In this document: positions 25,661 through 38,985 of the stretch, one piece after another
Numbering within the stretch: position 1 is the stretch's first letter
Layout: every line of letters starts with the position of its first letter
Assembly: GCF_910592395.1 (NCBI RefSeq)
Contig: NC_088322.1
Span: 9,979,431 to 10,043,430 of the forward strand
Direction: 5' to 3'
DNA length: 64,000 nucleotides
DNA from: Lineus longissimus
Lineage: Eukaryota; Nemertea; Pilidiophora; Heteronemertea; Lineidae
Position numbers and translations under genes: made by a program
The notes under the pieces: model-generated
Database searches by the model: none
What the model was told of the DNA's origin: nothing
What the model saw: only the letters and a program-made list of their open reading frames with translations

Positions 25661-27190
25661 TTTTGCGAAGGCGCGACGTCGTGCTGGCAGATCGTGCTAA
25701 TTTAGCAGCTTGTCGCAACCAAAAGGAAGCTTCGTGATTATAAACAAACAAATTATGATTATCCACCATTAATTACTTGTAGATCAACATGTGTACCATT
25801 TCGTGCAGTCAGAGTTGAGCGCGTCGACGCCCTTCGCAAATCTGCGCAGGTTCGTCATCAACATACGTTAAACCGTACCGCACTCCTTGTTCGAATCCAT
25901 TCTTATTCCACCTGTTCATTCGAAGAAACGAGAAAGGAGGATTCCGAATGTTTGATATAAAAAAATTGTTTTGGACCTTTCTTTTGCTTCAGATTGGGTT
26001 TTCGATCCCTCAGTTTCCATCTTGACCACTGCTCAGCTTCAGAGAACGCGCGTCAGGCGATACCACTGTAAGTTCAGAATGTCAGTTTCGTAGTACGCCA
26101 AACCGCAAACCCTGGTTACGTTCTCTATGCCACAAAGTTTCCCAGTGTACTTCTCAACAATCTCCGTCAAAGAGCAAATATTTTGCACGTAAATTCAAAA
26201 AATTCCGAGAAAGTCAAGAACAAGCTCGAACCGGAAACGAGCGCAAAAATGAGATCCTCGCGGCGTTTTTTAAGCGGCGAGATCAAAGTGAAACACAATT
26301 GAAGCAAATTTGAGTAAAACCGACAGGAATCTTAACAACTACAAAACAGGAGGAAAGTTATCAAAATATCGGATTTCGCTTTATTTGGAACTTGTTGTTA
26401 AGTCCCCGGGGGTCGGGGATGTCGGAACAGATGAGACTGCTGGTCGGGGCGTGGGAGGAACCGCCCTTCACATTCTCTCAATGGTTAGGCGAGTCTGTGT
26501 GCAGTGTGCTCTCTGAGAAAGAGCTTTATACAATTTCACGCAAAAAAATGGCACTCCGATTTTTGGGGACTTCATACAAAAAATGCGACATGTTGCTTGG
26601 TTTTGGCAGAGTCTTTCAAATAACGACTCTGGTCATGTCTAAAATCTGATAAGAGGTCATAATTTGCGGGAATATGGGGACGCCCGCCCGTTTTAAAAGA
26701 AGATACATTAAGTTTTTAATCTTTCTTGTGGTTTACATGTTTTTTCTTGAAAACATTTACTTAACAGCATTGTGTATGACCAAGGAGGTTCTAGTTTAAC
26801 TTGTACACTTGTATGATACTTACTCTATAAAACTTCCTTGTTATGACTGAAGCCCAGCTATTCCCTGCGTTCTTCGCGACCTTTGACAGAGATTGAGCAG
26901 AGCACCTGACCAAACCTCGGGGTTACCCAACTCGCACACATCAAACATGTAAAGCCAGCAAGCTCCTTTGAACTCTGTAAATAAAACAGAATTGAGTCAG
27001 AAATAAATACAATACACAGTGAAACAAACACAAAACAATATGCATATTGGATTTGAAAATACCTTGGGGTATTTGCGACCAGGACAAACGATTTTTTATG
27101 CGATGTCGGCCATGTTTTTGGGTAATCGGTGCGTGCTATACTAATTGTGAATAAATAGGCCCATACTAACTAAATATAATGAAGGGGAAG

Positions 27191-27204
27191 GCGGTGTCTT
27201 TGAT
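27191..27204. promoter_or_regulatory. TCF plus helper-like site
   Basis: GCGGTGTCTTTGAT is identical to 20145-20158 in the Sp5 promoter. Here the preceding base makes GGCGGT, a match to the reverse complement of the RCCGCC C-clamp helper consensus. Confidence 0.35.
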
Positions 27205-27430
27205 ATTGGGTCGACCCACCTAATTTGAGCAACTTCAGTCCATTCAAATATTGTCATTAATTTAAATAATATTGCACTGCGTCAATACGGTGACTAGTGA
27301 CGTCGCCAAGCGGCAGAGTGCGAATTAAATGGCTTAAAGGGCTTTCGTCTATAAAGCGATCTCATAAGATCATAAGATATCTGGATCTTCCTTTTCAGCA
27401 GATGAACACATACTTTCGAAGAAAAACCAG

Positions 27431-27760
27431 AAGTCCTGAACACAGCGTAATAAGCGTTGGGTTATTTAAAAGGAGGCTACGTCTGCAAACCCCATGATAT
27501 ACGGTCAATCTAAACCCAAGTCTGTACTCCTGGAAGTTTTGGGGGTAGTTTGGGGTTCTACCTATAGTTTCAAAAGAACCCAACGCCGATCGACGAAGTC
27601 CTGAACACAGCGTAATAAGCGTTGGGTTATTTAAAAGGAGGCTACGTCTGCAAACCCCATGATATACGGTCAATCTAAACCCAAGTCTGTACTCCTGGAA
27701 GTTTTGGGGGTAGTTTGAGGTTCTACCTATAGTTTCAAAAGAACCCAACGCCGATCGACG
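27431..27760 (+). repeat. Recent 165-base tandem duplication
   Basis: The units 27431-27595 and 27596-27760 abut and appear to differ by about one base (TTTGGGGTTC against TTTGAGGTTC). Each copy carries an internal inverted pair GCGTTGGGTT...AACCCAACGC (27454-27463 with 27577-27586 in copy 1), so each can form a long stem-loop. The open minus-strand frame across it merely reflects the repeat. Confidence 0.88.
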
Positions 27761-30700
27761 AAATGGTTTGATGACAAGATAGTTTTAAAATTAGGCAAGT
27801 GCTTGGTTCCAATTTCTTCGCTCAGATGACAGCACCTCAAGATGTAGATAAAGGAAGTCGTTAAACAGATGCAACGAGTGATACAAATTTAAACAATGTA
27901 CAGTCTAGCTCGTATCTTATCAACGCCTACATCAGGGCTATCATGATGATTGGATTTCATGAAAGTAGTCAGCCCGATGGTCGGGTTACTCATGTTTTTA
28001 AAATCTCTATAGTGCTGTGGTATTGTTCCGCTAAAACTTGACCTTATAAAACAAAACACCTATTGGGAAGTTGGGCAAAAAACACCCCGTAATAAATACG
28101 CGTATCTTGCGATTGTTCAATCATAAATGCTGCAATTTTGCTACAATTTGCTTCAAGTATATTGCTTGGGTCAGCGCAATTTCGCTAATACTTTCGATAA
28201 TTACACACATTTTACGCGATAGCTGTAATCATCGACACTCTTTTTGCCAAGAAAAGAAAGTTCAAAGTGCTAACTATGATAATTAATGTAATCAGGATGC
28301 TAATTAATGCGAATAGTTAGCCTAATTGTCTTGCACCTTGTCATGCCTTTCCTATTGCCATTTGTCATCATCAAGTCCGGTTAAATACTGGTGACCGATT
28401 TACTGAGAAAATATAACATATATCAAACTCAGCTCAGACTTAGTGTTTGGCCTTGGACACCGTATACACGCTTTATCGAAACAAAGGTTTTGGAGCTTTT
28501 GAAAAACCTTGGACCAACACAAATGTGCACCCCGCAGAGGTTTTTAGCAGAGTGAAAAAAACCACTTGGAGGTCTTTCAGAATCTAAAAACCGCTTTTCA
28601 TTTTCCGAAAAAGTACAGAAGTTGTTTTTCGGGTGGCGCAAGTGAATTTGCGCATAACTTGATGACACGACGGACCTTCGGTCTTCGTAGTTCGTCGTTC
28701 CTAAGCCGGGTTGCGGAACCTCCCTATTTTCTCGCACGCGCCGCCAAATGCGCCACAGCAGGGACGCAATCCTACAACCCTTACCTCATCATTACTTCCC
28801 AGAAAACGAAATTATCCGGCTTTGATGTCGGTCTCTTTGGTCTTTGCTTTCTTTGTTTCATCAACCGGGACCTTAGGGCCCTCTAATTTGTTCCGACTGG
28901 TGAGGCAAGGTGTATGTTAGGGGTGGGAGGGCCAACTATCATGAGAAATACCTTTATTTTTGTCTTTGTACCGATTTGGGATCGATAATATCAACTGTGC
29001 TCTAGCCTGCGGGGGATTAATTACTGTCGATCCATTATACATCTACTGCAGGTACAAAATATACCTAAATGTAACATCAAGAATATGTTGCAGGTTATGT
29101 TTGCCTCATAGCCGTAGTAAAAAAGTCGCATATTGACTAACATTAAATTATATTCAGGACTGTATGTAACTTTTTTGTCCTTGGGAGTTGGGTTTTTTCG
29201 TCGAAAAAGAGCCTAAATCTGCTTGGAAAAAAACTTTTCGGAGACCTTTAGCGGCAGTTGCCCCCTGCCCCTCCCCCCGCCCGCTCTATACGGCCATTGG
29301 GAATGAATGTAAAACAATAATGCTAGAGCAGCGTGCAATAAAAACTGTATGAAGCTCACTCGGCTCTATCACGTTGAAAAAAAAGAGAGATAGAAAATGA
29401 ATCATAAAAATAATAGTAGAATAATGAATAATTTTATGCAAAAGCATTAGGCTGCTAATTAGTTCAAGGAGGAAAATGGTGATCAAAGGAACACTTTTGG
29501 AATAGGTAAATTGGATTTCACCCAAAACATGCAACATAAAGAAATCGAAATCACATTACTGATAAAAATAGTTTGAAATGGAGATTTAGTGCGCTTCGGG
29601 GAGACGGGAGGGAACTTGTTTCTAATTGAAGCAGGGGAGGCTTGGTCGAAGCGGTTTATCAGGAAAGAAATGCAGTTCCCCGAAACCAAAATGGCCGCCA
29701 TCCGAGATTGAAACAGTAAAAACCAGTAAATGTCATTATTCCCAACTCGGTACAATGTGTATTTTGTGGTTATTGTGATTAAAACCACCAAAATAAATTA
29801 AAAACGTATGCTAGTCGATCACTTTGCAAACACTGTCGCAAATGCAGTCGCACAAATTACCACATTTTCCGAATGAAATTAGTGTCAAAACTTCCAAAAC
29901 TTCCGAAGCAGCACCTTAATCACAATTCCTATAAAACCTTTATAAAGTTTTCTTCTTTATTTTTTGTGAAAACATAACAAATCAAGTTCGTCGATCACAA
30001 TATCAACACTGTCGCGAGTAATGGTTGCTAGCGCTTGACTTCTTAGTCAAGACGTTGATGAAAACTAACACAACGATTATTCGAAAGTCGAGGTTCCAAA
30101 ACTAATCACAATCTGGGTGTGGCCCTGTGATTCTTTTCTACCGAAAAGAACTCATCGGTAAAGATTTGGATGACAACAATTATTCATATGACTACATTTC
30201 TTTTTAATTTTTTGTTTGTGTCGTTCGAAAACGGCAATTGCACTAAAATGTTGTCGGGAGTCAACGCTGAAATTACATCCGTCGCTTGCATCCTGACGAA
30301 TTATTGTGATTCCAATCATCTGACCTTCCAATTCGCAAGATGGTGCTTAATTGCACTCAAATACCAATTAGGCCTTATATGATGAGAGTGTTTTAATTGA
30401 GTATGTTTTACAACAAAAAAATTAAGGCTGTCGATTCCCCTAACGACACAGTCTCGAGTCAACCTTAAAATCACAAAAGTTTCATAAGTGCAGGAAAATA
30501 TTTGGCTACTTTTAAACACAGAATACCGTTCTTAGCGGGGTTGCCTGCAGTCGTCACCGAAAAACGTGTTTTTCATACAGATATGGCCTCTTCTGGGGCA
30601 AATATGTTATTCTTCTCTTATATTTGCAGTTAAAACACTAAAACATCCACACAAAAAATGCATTCAAAACTTTTTTGGGAAAATGTGCTAAAATCGCCAT

Positions 30701-31547
30701 TTACTTATTCAACAGATTTCCTCATTTTGTTGTCTTAATAATTTTCAGTTGCGTGAACATTTGTTCTTATTTACAAGTAACAGGTGACTTTCTGCCCCTC
30801 TGATTTTTCAATGATTGTCTTCTTTTGTTTCTTAAGGACCTCGTAAAGGGTTCTAATCCTGTTTATTTCTTGTAAGTTGTTACCATGTGGTACTTGAGAC
30901 ACCACGTCTTATATTTTGTGACTTATGAAAGGAAGGGGCGGTGTAAGGCAAGGCGTGTAAGTTCTTTGGAAAACAATAACAGGGGATTTGCTGGTCGTAT
31001 CCGCATGGTTGATTGGGAATGAAGGTACTGCCTCGGTCGACGCCTTGGCAACATCTTGGGAACAAACGGCAATGTCATTATAGACGAAACGAAATTGCCT
31101 TCTCTGATTCAGCAGAAAAGGCTTCATCCTGGTATAACCAGTGATTTTCAAATGTTCCTCTCGATATTTGCGGTGATGAAGAAGTGAAAAATGTAAATCT
31201 CCATGCCGATTTAATACCGGCATCCTGAGATCAGGCTTTAGTCATGTACAAAATATGAAATATCGACAGGCGGATATTGAAAACCGCTGGTTAAGCCAGG
31301 ATGACGTACCGGCAGTAAACATGAATCCTACAGTCTCCTAAAGATGGATAGTACGCACATAGACGGCATGCTGAATCTCAGGATGAAAAGACTTGCTAAG
31401 GGCCTTATAGATTGTCGTGATTGCTTCGTTTTTCTCCAGGGAGTTGTAATCAGAAATCAAAGATAATAGTTCACAAGTTCTCATGCGATTTTTGGCGCTC
31501 TTGCTATTCGAACGCAGTACAACACTGTCCGTGTGGAAGCTGCTTGA

Positions 31548-31564
31548 CCCCCCCCCCCCCCCCC
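31548..31564 (+). repeat. Poly-C run
   Basis: Seventeen consecutive C bases in non-coding DNA. Confidence 0.9.
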
Positions 31565-33955
31565 ACCGTTATTTTCCTGTAAAAATGCAGTGTACAGGAC
31601 GGGTTTGATTTCTTATTTTATATTCATGTATTCCTTGCCCAGAACGGCGTGTCAGAACCGGGCGGCGACCGATTCTTTATTTACTATTATTTACCGAGGC
31701 CGGGCAACCTAAGTGTCCAAATCCCACTTCAAAGCAAAAACAGTAAAGGAAACCCCATTACTTTTGCATAATGTTTTGCACCGCGCCGCAAAAAGACCGC
31801 CCTCAACCACGAACCATTGGAATTCCTCCGTAAATAAATACACGAAATCCCGATCAAAGGTAGGCGGCTCTTTAGGACGGCGAGTTCAAAGAACAGCTAC
31901 AAAGGATTAGTTAGTTTTCGATGTAAAAACACCAATCTGTACACCTTCCAGTCGTTCATACAATATTCATGCACTCCTAACATTTTCTTCTCAGCCATTG
32001 GATTTTTTTCGTTGCGATTCCGGTCCGTCGTGTCGTGAAGGCGCTGGGTTTGATTGCACACCTTCCCTCCGATGATGCTTCGCAGGTCCGACACTCTTTC
32101 TGCCGCAAACTGGCAATTTTTATTGCCGAAACAGTCTGCTAACCGCGGGGAAAACAACGCCCAGCAGAGTCACGTGCCAGCGACGTGCGATAAAATCAAA
32201 CCTGTTTTTGGGGCGTTTTTGGGGTATACTAGGTATGAACTGAATGAGACCCTTCACGGTTTCGCCAACTGATTCTTTTCGCGTAGTTTTCGGTTTGCGC
32301 GTTGCATTGGGGATTCCTACATTAGATGTGTGCACATCATATTCGCATTCCTACATTGTGAGGGACTGGCTTTTCCTTCGGCCGAATGGTGGCGGAGAGA
32401 GTGCGTCGACTAAACGTAACAGCATGATGGATCGATGCCATTCTCTCTCCCCCAGTCAATATTTGTGGCCTCTTTCGATCAATGGCGCGGGCGGGGAACC
32501 ACTTTGATCTCGCCATAATAATGACACTATTGTTTATTATCAATATCTGGAATGAGATGACGGAACCTCTCGCCGCGCCGAGATCCAGCCTCGGGCAGAC
32601 GGTTATCTCGGCTCCAGGTCACGTTTCATCCGCTTACTGGTATTTTATGTCAGAGGCGCAAGCCGTGCGAATATCCAAAAGGTCATTTTTCTGATTAGGA
32701 AATGGTTGCATATAGCTTGGCAAAAAAGCGTACAGTGCGAAATTATACAAGTCATCTTTGGACGTGGACAAGGTGGACTATGTGGCGCCACCAATCGTCT
32801 CACGAAATGGCAGCTCAGATGACGGATGAGATGATCGGTCATGTCTGCCAAGTTTTTATATGAATGTCTATATGCTAAATTCTACTTCTCTGAAGGTCAA
32901 TGTCACATCCATGCATGTCACAGAAGCAATCGCTGATTGGCCAATGGAGTTTGTAATGATCACGTTATGTCAACTTCGCGACAACGTACGTTTGACGTCA
33001 TCATAAAATGGCAGGCATCACCGATCGTCTCGTCCGTCCTCTCTTCTGAGACGATCACCAACTAGAGGACATTACTTAAACATTTTCTGTAAATCATGCA
33101 TCATAAAGGTCCCACTAAAAATTGTAATTTTACTCATTATCAAGAAAAAAATTGAAATGTGATCCTCATGATTGATCGGACGCACACGTGACGTCCTGTC
33201 CCATGTTCCTACAAGGTTGTAGCGGCCCGGCCCGTCACGGTTAGGGTTGGGCGCTAATAGACTCAAATGCAGAAGGATTTGCCCTGGATTTTTTACTTCT
33301 TGTCCTAAACCTAATTTCCTCTAACTAAACTCCCCTACATGGAGCAGCTTCTCATCGCCTGATCTGTCGATTTTATACGATGTTTCCGAGGTTGACCACT
33401 CCTCGCTGTGGCCAATCCTCCGTTAGGTCTATTTTTCTCCGTCACTTTCTAGAGTGCGGCGATTTCACACCTCGCCTCACTGACAAATTAATTCGAGGTG
33501 AAACTTTTCGCTTTGGTTTCTTTGATCTTTCCGCCCGCGAGCAACTTCTCAAGCGGACCACTCACTCACTTATTGAGTAGATATTGATCATTTCACGTTT
33601 ATCTTACAAATAACTTTTCCCGTTGTGGAACAATTTCCCACTTGGTCGACTGGCTGGAGTGGCACTGTTGACTTCTCCGTGGAGAATTAGCACCTCATTC
33701 TCCGAGGGCATGCCCTCCGTCAATTCGAGTTAGGATTTCCTGGAAATGCCATTCTCCAGACAGTTTTATAGTTAATTGGTTCACCAAATAGAAGTATTTC
33801 GAGCCATCCATATATATTTAATTGTGATTTTGGTGCCAAATCGTTGCATTTTTTTGTGTCTTAGCGAGATGACCACGGGAATATAGATGTAGGATACTCC
33901 CGATTCGAACCCAGCCTGAGGAAGTCCTCGGGGAAAAGTGGTCATCCTGAATCTA

Positions 33956-34100
33956 CATCCTACATCTTTTCACACCACAAACTGAAGACATGTCTCAAGC
34001 TAATGTCCCATCCTATATCTTCTCACACTACGAACTCAAGACACGTCTCAAGCTAACGTCACATCCTACATCTTCTCACACCCCAAACCGAAGACACGTC
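33956..34100 (+). repeat. 53-base tandem array, about 2.8 copies
   Basis: Units start CATCCTACATCTTTTCACAC (33956), CATCCTATATCTTCTCACAC (34009) and CATCCTACATCTTCTCACAC (34062). Each continues through a ...GAAGACACGTCTCAAGCTAA-like tail with scattered substitutions. Confidence 0.8.
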
Positions 34101-35980
34101 ATCTAAACATTTCCGAACCGTTCAGTAGTGACATCTCGTGTTGAAACTTTACACTGAAGTCAACAATACCTCGCCCCATGCAAAAATAGGAGCTACGGAC
34201 GAGATTTACAAAATGGCGACAACCAGAAAGCAGAAATTTTGTGACGTTTGATGGTTTCGTTTTCGATTTATATCGTTATCTGAGGGTGATAAAGATGTTT
34301 GAGGAAAAAGATAGGTATGTATTGAAATTCTCCGTCCGCTGACACCAAGTTTTCCATAACTGGAGTTTGCATTTTTGCTCACGATCACAAAATGTTTAGC
34401 TTTTTCTCGACCAGATTTTTGTTTTCACAGCTGATGCACTATGACTATCCTACACAACACTATACAGTACACTAGCAGATGCACTACACTGTTGTGTATA
34501 GGCCTGGCTCTGTATACAAACATCATACATGTTCACTGTGCATCGGGCTGTTTGACAGCTCTACTGTGCAACATGGCATAGGCTGCATAATTGTTGAGAG
34601 TCGGTCTTAATCAGTTAATAACCTTGGAGTATCCTGAATCCTGTAAGCTGTAGATGAGCAGGGACACGGTTAGACTAGATTGTTGGTCATCCTTTACCCT
34701 TAGACTATTAGATCGCAAATACAAATACAAATACACTGCTCACTTCGTAACTAATACAACTATTGGTTGATATGCACCTGTAACTATGTCAAGAGCCCCA
34801 CTCCTTGAGGGCCATCTGGAGGATCTGGGGGTATTGACGTATTGATTAAACCACTGTACTCTGTGCTTTAGGCTTTGGCAGGTCTACATACATCCCTACA
34901 TGTATATGGATATGTAAGGATGTAGGCAGGGTGCACATCTATTTTCGTCCGCACCATGTCTGAAATTTCTTTGGACATCTATCAAGTCTCCTCTCTGCAA
35001 CCTATGTTGTGTTACCTTTATTCCTTGGAATACACGGATGTTATATAGGCCCCACTTTACCTCTGGTGTTAATTTTCAATCATGCTTTACTTGAAAAGCT
35101 ATTGACTTCTCAGTCTGGAATCTACACTACAGACAGTTTTGTGGAAGTGTAACCAAAATTCTTATTGCAAAACATTAATTGTTGTTGGAATATTGAGTGA
35201 GTTTTGATAAACTTTTTGACTGGATAATTTGTTCTGGATTTTTGTAATGTAATGATGCTTCGAAGATTCGCTCTAAACCGAACAAATTCCGAAGAAGACG
35301 ACACTCTGTCACACATATTGAAATTCTGCCTCAATCTCGACTTGGAATCAAACAACAACAACAACAGGTGAATATTTGCGCCTGTAGTGTCTTGGTTTTT
35401 ATTCTGTCCAGCTCAGGTGTGCGGTATTGTTGCGGCCTTTCCAACTAAGTTTGCAGCTTGTTTTGCCCGTCTTTTGTTGAACAAAGCCCTGAGGCCCTTT
35501 CTGTGCTGAGGCCCTGGCTGATACTGGTATCAATGACGCCAAAAACGAGCGATAGAAATTTCTGCGACGTGCAATTGAAATCGCGTGCGACAATATTTGC
35601 TCATCTGTGGTGGACATTGGAGGTCATGTGTGGCCAGTTTTACTCGCAAACAGGTGATCCTTTTGTCGCATGAAGCAGCGATAGTATTTGTAGGTCGCTG
35701 CGATATAAATTGCTCTCATAAGACAAGAGATATCTCAAAAAAAGTCAACACAAGCATAGTCAAGTCTCGATGATAAGCCTGTTGGATACAATTCGATGAC
35801 AAATTCCTGCATGTAGTATCATTATCAATCGCATGAGATACTCCAGTTACGCCATTCTGTTACAAAATATATTGTCATCGTTCGATTTTAATCATGATCA
35901 GCTGACCTGCATTATTTGTGATTGATCGTTATGTGTATAAATTGAGTTCATGAAGCACTGTGATAATATACTTAATTCCA

Positions 35981-36238
35981 GTCAGATGACAACATCATGA
36001 GAACATGATTCATCCTGCTTCATCATTGATGTCATTGTTAGTTTTGGTGGTTGTCATCAGGTGGCAGTACCAGTTGGGCAGCAGTACCAGTTGGGCAATC
36101 ATTGAAAAAAACAATCTACTGTAACAATCTAATACATGTAATAATACTGTATTAATCTACTTTTCAAGTCGGATGACAACATCATTCATCCCAAACTATT
36201 GATGTCATTCTTAGTTTTGGTGGTTGTCATCAGGTGGA
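35981..36238 (+). repeat. Diverged direct duplication with a 17-base internal repeat
   Basis: GATGACAACATCA...TGATGTCATT.TTAGTTTTGG.TGGTTGTCATCAGGTGG occurs near 35985-36065 and again near 36172-36238. Between them GCAGTACCAGTTGGGCA is repeated in tandem (about 36065-36098). GATGACAAC and GTTGTCATC are complementary, so each copy can also fold. Confidence 0.6.
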
Positions 36239-36519
36239 AAAGTCTCAGAACAAACTTTCTGGAAACACTAACAAAACCACGGCAAATCAAATGTCAAACT
36301 GAACTGTTGACTGATTTTTGTGGGAAAAGCAACAAGGCACCACAGGAAAAGTGGGGAAAAGACCTTTTTAATTGTGTCACATGGAATTTAATTAGGTGCA
36401 TCTGCTTACTAATCATGCCTAATTATTTTGGTCATGGGAGCAAAACGCCTGAGCCTTTGTCATGTTTGTCCTTGGTCAGTCTGTGAGTGAGCAAAATCTT
36501 CATAAAAATCCCAAATTTT

Positions 36520-36600
36520 TTTGGGCCCCTTGACTGCTTGAGAGGGCATTTGCCCCCATCTCCCCCTGGCCCTTCAGCTACGGCCCTGACCCTTTACAAG
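36520..36600. repeat. Probable interspersed repeat fragment
   Basis: GGGCCCCTTGACTGCTTGAG...GGGCATTTGCCCCCATCT...AGCTACGGCCCTGACCC has the look of a family common in marine invertebrate genomes (a GGGCCGTAGCT-type head and GGGCAATTGCCCC-type body). This is recalled family resemblance only. Confidence 0.3.
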
Positions 36601-37044
36601 TCTTGGATATTCAGTCCCCATTTTTTATTGCAGGATTAATAGTTTTAATACGTTTTTTGCATGACCATCCTTATGTTGACAGATTAAAATTAAAATTACA
36701 TGGTATCGGATTTTGACTTGGGGACAAAAATCTGAACATTAAATGTTAAATTTTGAACATTATTGTAATCACTCTTGGTGTGGAACAGATGTGAGCTATG
36801 GACCTTTATCCTCTGCATGACGCAAGTCTATATGTATACAAGGCACATGCAGCACATGTCATTTCATCGATGTCACAAACTGAGACTTCATAAACCCCTA
36901 AAGCTGAACTGCCCTCATGAAACCCTCAGCAGTCAAGGAGTCTACTTACCAACTTCCTTATCCCCTTCCAGTTCCACCCTGGCCGGGTTGTAGGTCAGAC
37001 ACAGCTCCTCTCAACATCCTTCTCGGTTGGAGTCTTCTGTCTAA

Positions 37045-37485
37045 AGCCCGCAGCACACTAGCCGCCAACTTCGGTGTTCACTGGCGTTTTTTGCCGCAAG
37101 AGTCCTGAACGCCTGAAAAATCCCTAGTCTGCTACGAACGGCGTCGGCGAAGGCGACTTGCCGCCACTTGCCGCAACTAAACGCCAAATATCTAACATGT
37201 TTGATTTTTGACGCGTGTCGCCGCGTTTGAACGCAAGAAGAGGCCAGGTGTGCTACGGATGGCCGCCTGAATTGGCATCAGCGGCGAGACTATGGCCAAT
37301 CAGCTTGCATCTTGATGTCACATGATTTCAAAATGGCAGCCTAAAGTGGCGAAAAAGACGCTACTGGACGCCGATTCTGGGCAGGTGTGCTCTGACCGAG
37401 ATCCACTGGCCGCCAACTTTGGCGTCGAGAGGCGTCAGCTGAACGCTTCTTGTTGCCAAAGTTGGCGGCTAGTGTGCTGCGGGCT
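37045..37485. mobile_element. MITE with 27-bp perfect terminal inverted repeats
   Basis: The left end AGCCCGCAGCACACTAGCCG... (37045-37071) and right end ...CGGCTAGTGTGCTGCGGGCT (37459-37485) are perfect reverse complements over 27 bases. Both are flanked by TAA (37042-37044 and 37486-37488), a 3-bp TWA duplication typical of PIF/Harbinger. The 441-base element has many internal GCCGCC/GGCG motifs and GGTGTGCT repeats but no transposase, so it is non-autonomous. The intact ends suggest a fairly recent insertion. Confidence 0.85.
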
Positions 37486-38851
37486 TAAGGCTGCGGGCTT
37501 GCCTTATGTTTGCTGGGCAACCCACCTTGCTGATGTTGGGTTCAGATCAAGACACATCAGTGATTTATAATAGTTGTAATGAGCTTCAAACTAACTAAGA
37601 ACATGCCCCAAGCTGTACATTCATGAGATATTCATGAATATTGTCTGCATTTTATTCCCATACCAATTAAGTGGGCCTAGTTTGTCCCAATGCAAAAATA
37701 AGCTCATTAAATTTTGAACGAGTGTGACAAGTACCTTTCCTCGATGGACGTCTGAAATTTAAAATTATACCTGTGTATTTATTTTGATATATTTACATGA
37801 CCCGTGAAGAATAGATTACAGAATTCACGGACTTCAGTTTTACAACAGGGTAACACGCGATAATCGAATCTGTGAAACATTGCAGGCTAGCATCACCTGC
37901 GATAAAGATAAGTCTATAGTCTGTGCGGTCATCGCAGACTGTGCCTGCAACAAAAAGTCATTTCTGTAAACATGCGATAAAAAAGGTCATTACTTTGACA
38001 CAAGAAAATTGATTATACAGGCTGCATGTAAAACGCGGTAATGACCGGTTTTGCTTGCAGACCAGACACATTTTCATCACTCATTGCCCGTCTCTGTGAT
38101 AAAAACCTGTGTGCAGCTTACCACCCTGCCCGTAGGGCCATCAAAATTTATTTGAAACTGGCCTACTCTGTTAATTTGAAATTTAAATTTGAATTTTGAG
38201 ATTTTTCTAACAGGTAAATCAATACACTTTATTGCTGTTGTATACACGGCTAGTAATAACCTATAAACTTAATATTCATCAGGTCAACAATTTATCATTC
38301 ATTATTCATTCCCTATATAATTCACTCCCGATTGAATTGTTGATCACGTTGACATGTCTGTTCAGCGGCAATGTTTATATCTATATATTTGTGCCACTGA
38401 TAAAATCAATTTACACAAACAGCTTAGGCCTTTAACGTGGCTCAAGTTCAGTGACATGGTGCCTTCATAGCCGTTTTTATGTCAGCTTTTCAAAGTCAGT
38501 TCAATATCCTTCACAGGCTGTTCATACACATCAATTATCATGCTCTATTGAGAGTCGCGGCAAAAGGTCTGCTTAGATTACACACACTGCATTGCATTGT
38601 GGCTTCCTCTCATAACAAATATCATAAATATGCTCATGTGTTGCTGTACATATAACTATTATACCAGACCTCAAATTCAAAAATTATTGCCCTTGGGTAC
38701 TATTATTGGCTCATTTTGGCCTTGGGTACTCGAAGATCTGAAAGAAGATTCGAGAAGGCACAAAGGCCATTTTGGAGGGCACTAGCTGCCATGGCAGGGA
38801 TGACAGCAGTTGAATTCGAGGCCTATTGAGTGTTATATACATGTACAGCGT

Positions 38852-38857
38852 TTTATT
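38852..38857 (-). terminator. Candidate poly(A) signal of the alpha-arrestin gene
   Basis: AATAAA on the minus strand about 130 bases beyond the stop codon at 38986-38988. Confidence 0.45.
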
Positions 38858-38985
38858 AGTTTTCTTTGGCCGCCAATCCAAAAATTCTGGTTCTACCTTG
38901 CCCAACTACAGTCGTACATCATCCCATAATAATGATACTTGGGCAATATCGATCAGGAGTCAACATACGTATAAACCCAAGTGGT

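Larger units (their letters stand above)
20400..38985. other. Gene-free interval upstream of Sp5
   Basis: About 18.6 kb with no exon that I can support on either strand; all long open frames lack domains, splice-site context or recognisable similarity. It contains two tandem duplications (21447-21678 and 27431-27760), a 53-base array (33956-34100), a diverged duplication (35981-36238), poly-C runs (22151-22172 and 31548-31564), a 441-bp MITE (37045-37485) and a candidate regulatory block (25190-25660). Eight exact CTTTGATC/GATCAAAG sites lie inside it, plus one at 20353. Stretches not mentioned are AT-rich single-copy-looking DNA with nothing I can name. Confidence 0.65.

Noticed and set aside
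27395-27748. 117-residue minus-strand open frame with a repeated peptide
   Set aside because: It is produced by the 165-base tandem duplication (165 is divisible by three). There is no other coding evidence.
28566-28886. 106-residue plus-strand open frame in the Sp5 upstream region
   Set aside because: No domain, low-quality codon pattern, and overlapping open frames on both strands.
33886-33925. GATTCGAACCC, resembling a tRNA B box on the minus strand
   Set aside because: The flanking bases do not form a T-stem and there is no A box or acceptor stem at the right distance.
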